In this document: positions 5,482 to 5,771 of the stretch, piece by piece
Position numbering within the stretch: position 1 is the stretch's first letter
Layout: each line of letters starts with the position of its first letter
DNA from: Candidatus Poseidoniales archaeon
Lineage (GTDB): Archaea > Thermoplasmatota > Poseidoniia > MGIII > CG-Epi1
Direction of reading: 5' to 3'
Assembly: GCA_015658585.1 (NCBI GenBank)
Contig: DQOP01000125.1
Span: 1 to 5,771 of the forward strand
Length of the DNA: 5,771 nt
Made by a program: the position numbers and the translations under genes
Notes under the pieces: generated by a model
Databases searched by the model: none
Told to the model about the DNA's origin: nothing
The model's input: only the letters and a program-made list of their open reading frames with translations

Positions 5482-5771
5482 ATGGGTAATCTGGGGCGGA
5501 ATCTGATATTCGCATTGGTTGGGGTAGCATTCATGCTACCTATGGCCAGTGCTGGCCTTGTAGAAGTATATCTAAACGATTCAGAGGATTTGGTGACCAG
5601 TGAAGAAGATATAACCCTCAAATATGGTAAAGATTTTACTCTTACTTTTCATGTTGGAGGACCCTACAGGATAGAGTCAGGAGATGATAATTTTTCAGCC
5701 TACAGCATAAATGTGGATGTTCATTTTCTGAGTGATGAAGATAGAAGGGATACTTGCACGATGTGTGCTAT
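5482..5771 (+). CDS. Secreted protein of unknown function, C-terminus cut by window edge
   Basis: The frame starts at ATG 5482 and runs open to the right edge, giving 96 residues plus two bases. Residues 1-24 are a typical signal peptide: a short basic start (MGNLGRN), a hydrophobic core (LIFALVGVAFMLPM) and an ASA motif at 22-24 suited to signal peptidase I. The mature part is acidic and dominated by alternating short strands (LVEVYL, ITLKYG, FTLTFHVGG, SINVDVHFL), which suggests an immunoglobulin-like or other beta-sandwich domain. A CxxC pair (C92, C95, in DTCTMC) appears at the end of what is visible; outside the cell it could form a disulfide or hold a metal. I do not recognise a family. 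The gene is divergent from the PLP-enzyme gene and appears to use the same AT-rich promoter box. ATG 5482 is chosen because it begins the signal peptide directly. Confidence 0.65.
   Translation, partial: MGNLGRNLIFALVGVAFMLPMASAGLVEVYLNDSEDLVTSEEDITLKYGKDFTLTFHVGGPYRIESGDDNFSAYSINVDVHFLSDEDRRDTCTMCA

Noticed and set aside
5421..5621. Minus-strand frame over the right divergent region
   Set aside because: It runs antisense to a signal-peptide-bearing gene and across the promoter box; nothing in it resembles a known protein.
1..5771. Mobile element, CRISPR array, tRNA or rRNA
   Set aside because: I saw no transposase or integrase motifs, regularly spaced repeats, cloverleaf-like T-loop sequence or rRNA-like conserved stretches; nearly all bases are accounted for by coding sequence.

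Overview
The window looks like an accessory-to-housekeeping stretch of a mesophilic euryarchaeal chromosome. The strongest evidence is a complete archaeal replicative-type family B DNA polymerase. Supporting evidence is archaeal-style TATA boxes upstream of gene starts, an apparently leaderless mRNA start, two GTG starts, and two secreted proteins with export signals. The acidic, Asp/Asn-rich secreted LamG-type protein and the polymerase sequence would fit a marine Thermoplasmatota lineage (Poseidoniia, Marine Group II/III). That placement is inference from general resemblance and could not be tested here.

Layout, left to right. (1) 1-749, minus strand: the N-terminal 249 residues of a secreted protein cut by the window edge, with a signal peptide, a short stretch resembling the start of a parallel beta-helix domain, then a laminin-G-like (concanavalin-A fold) domain. 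(2) 750-882: a 133-bp divergent intergenic region with candidate TATA boxes for the genes on both sides. (3) 883-1377, plus strand: a flavin-reductase-family FMN-binding protein. (4) 1358-5386, minus strand: three co-directional genes that look like one transcription unit. Their order is a cystathionine gamma-synthase/gamma-lyase-family PLP enzyme (5386-4196), family B DNA polymerase (4158-1849), and a small two-helix membrane protein (1849-1358). The membrane protein's start codon shares one base with the polymerase stop. The unit converges on the flavin reductase and the two 3' ends overlap by 20 bp. (5) 5387-5481: a 95-bp divergent intergenic region with a single AT-rich TATA-like box readable in both directions, flanked by an imperfect inverted repeat. 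(6) 5482-5771, plus strand: the first 96 residues of a second secreted protein, cut by the right edge.

The genes do not form an obvious pathway. The polymerase is a housekeeping replication gene that seems to share a promoter with a sulfur amino acid enzyme. The flavin reductase could supply reduced flavin to an unidentified partner. The two secreted proteins at the edges are envelope or extracellular proteins of unknown target. I see no mobile element, CRISPR array, rRNA or tRNA. No clearly new multi-gene system is visible. The best leads are the dyad-symmetric divergent promoter, the unrecognised membrane protein coupled to polB, and the unusual domain junction in the left-edge secreted protein.
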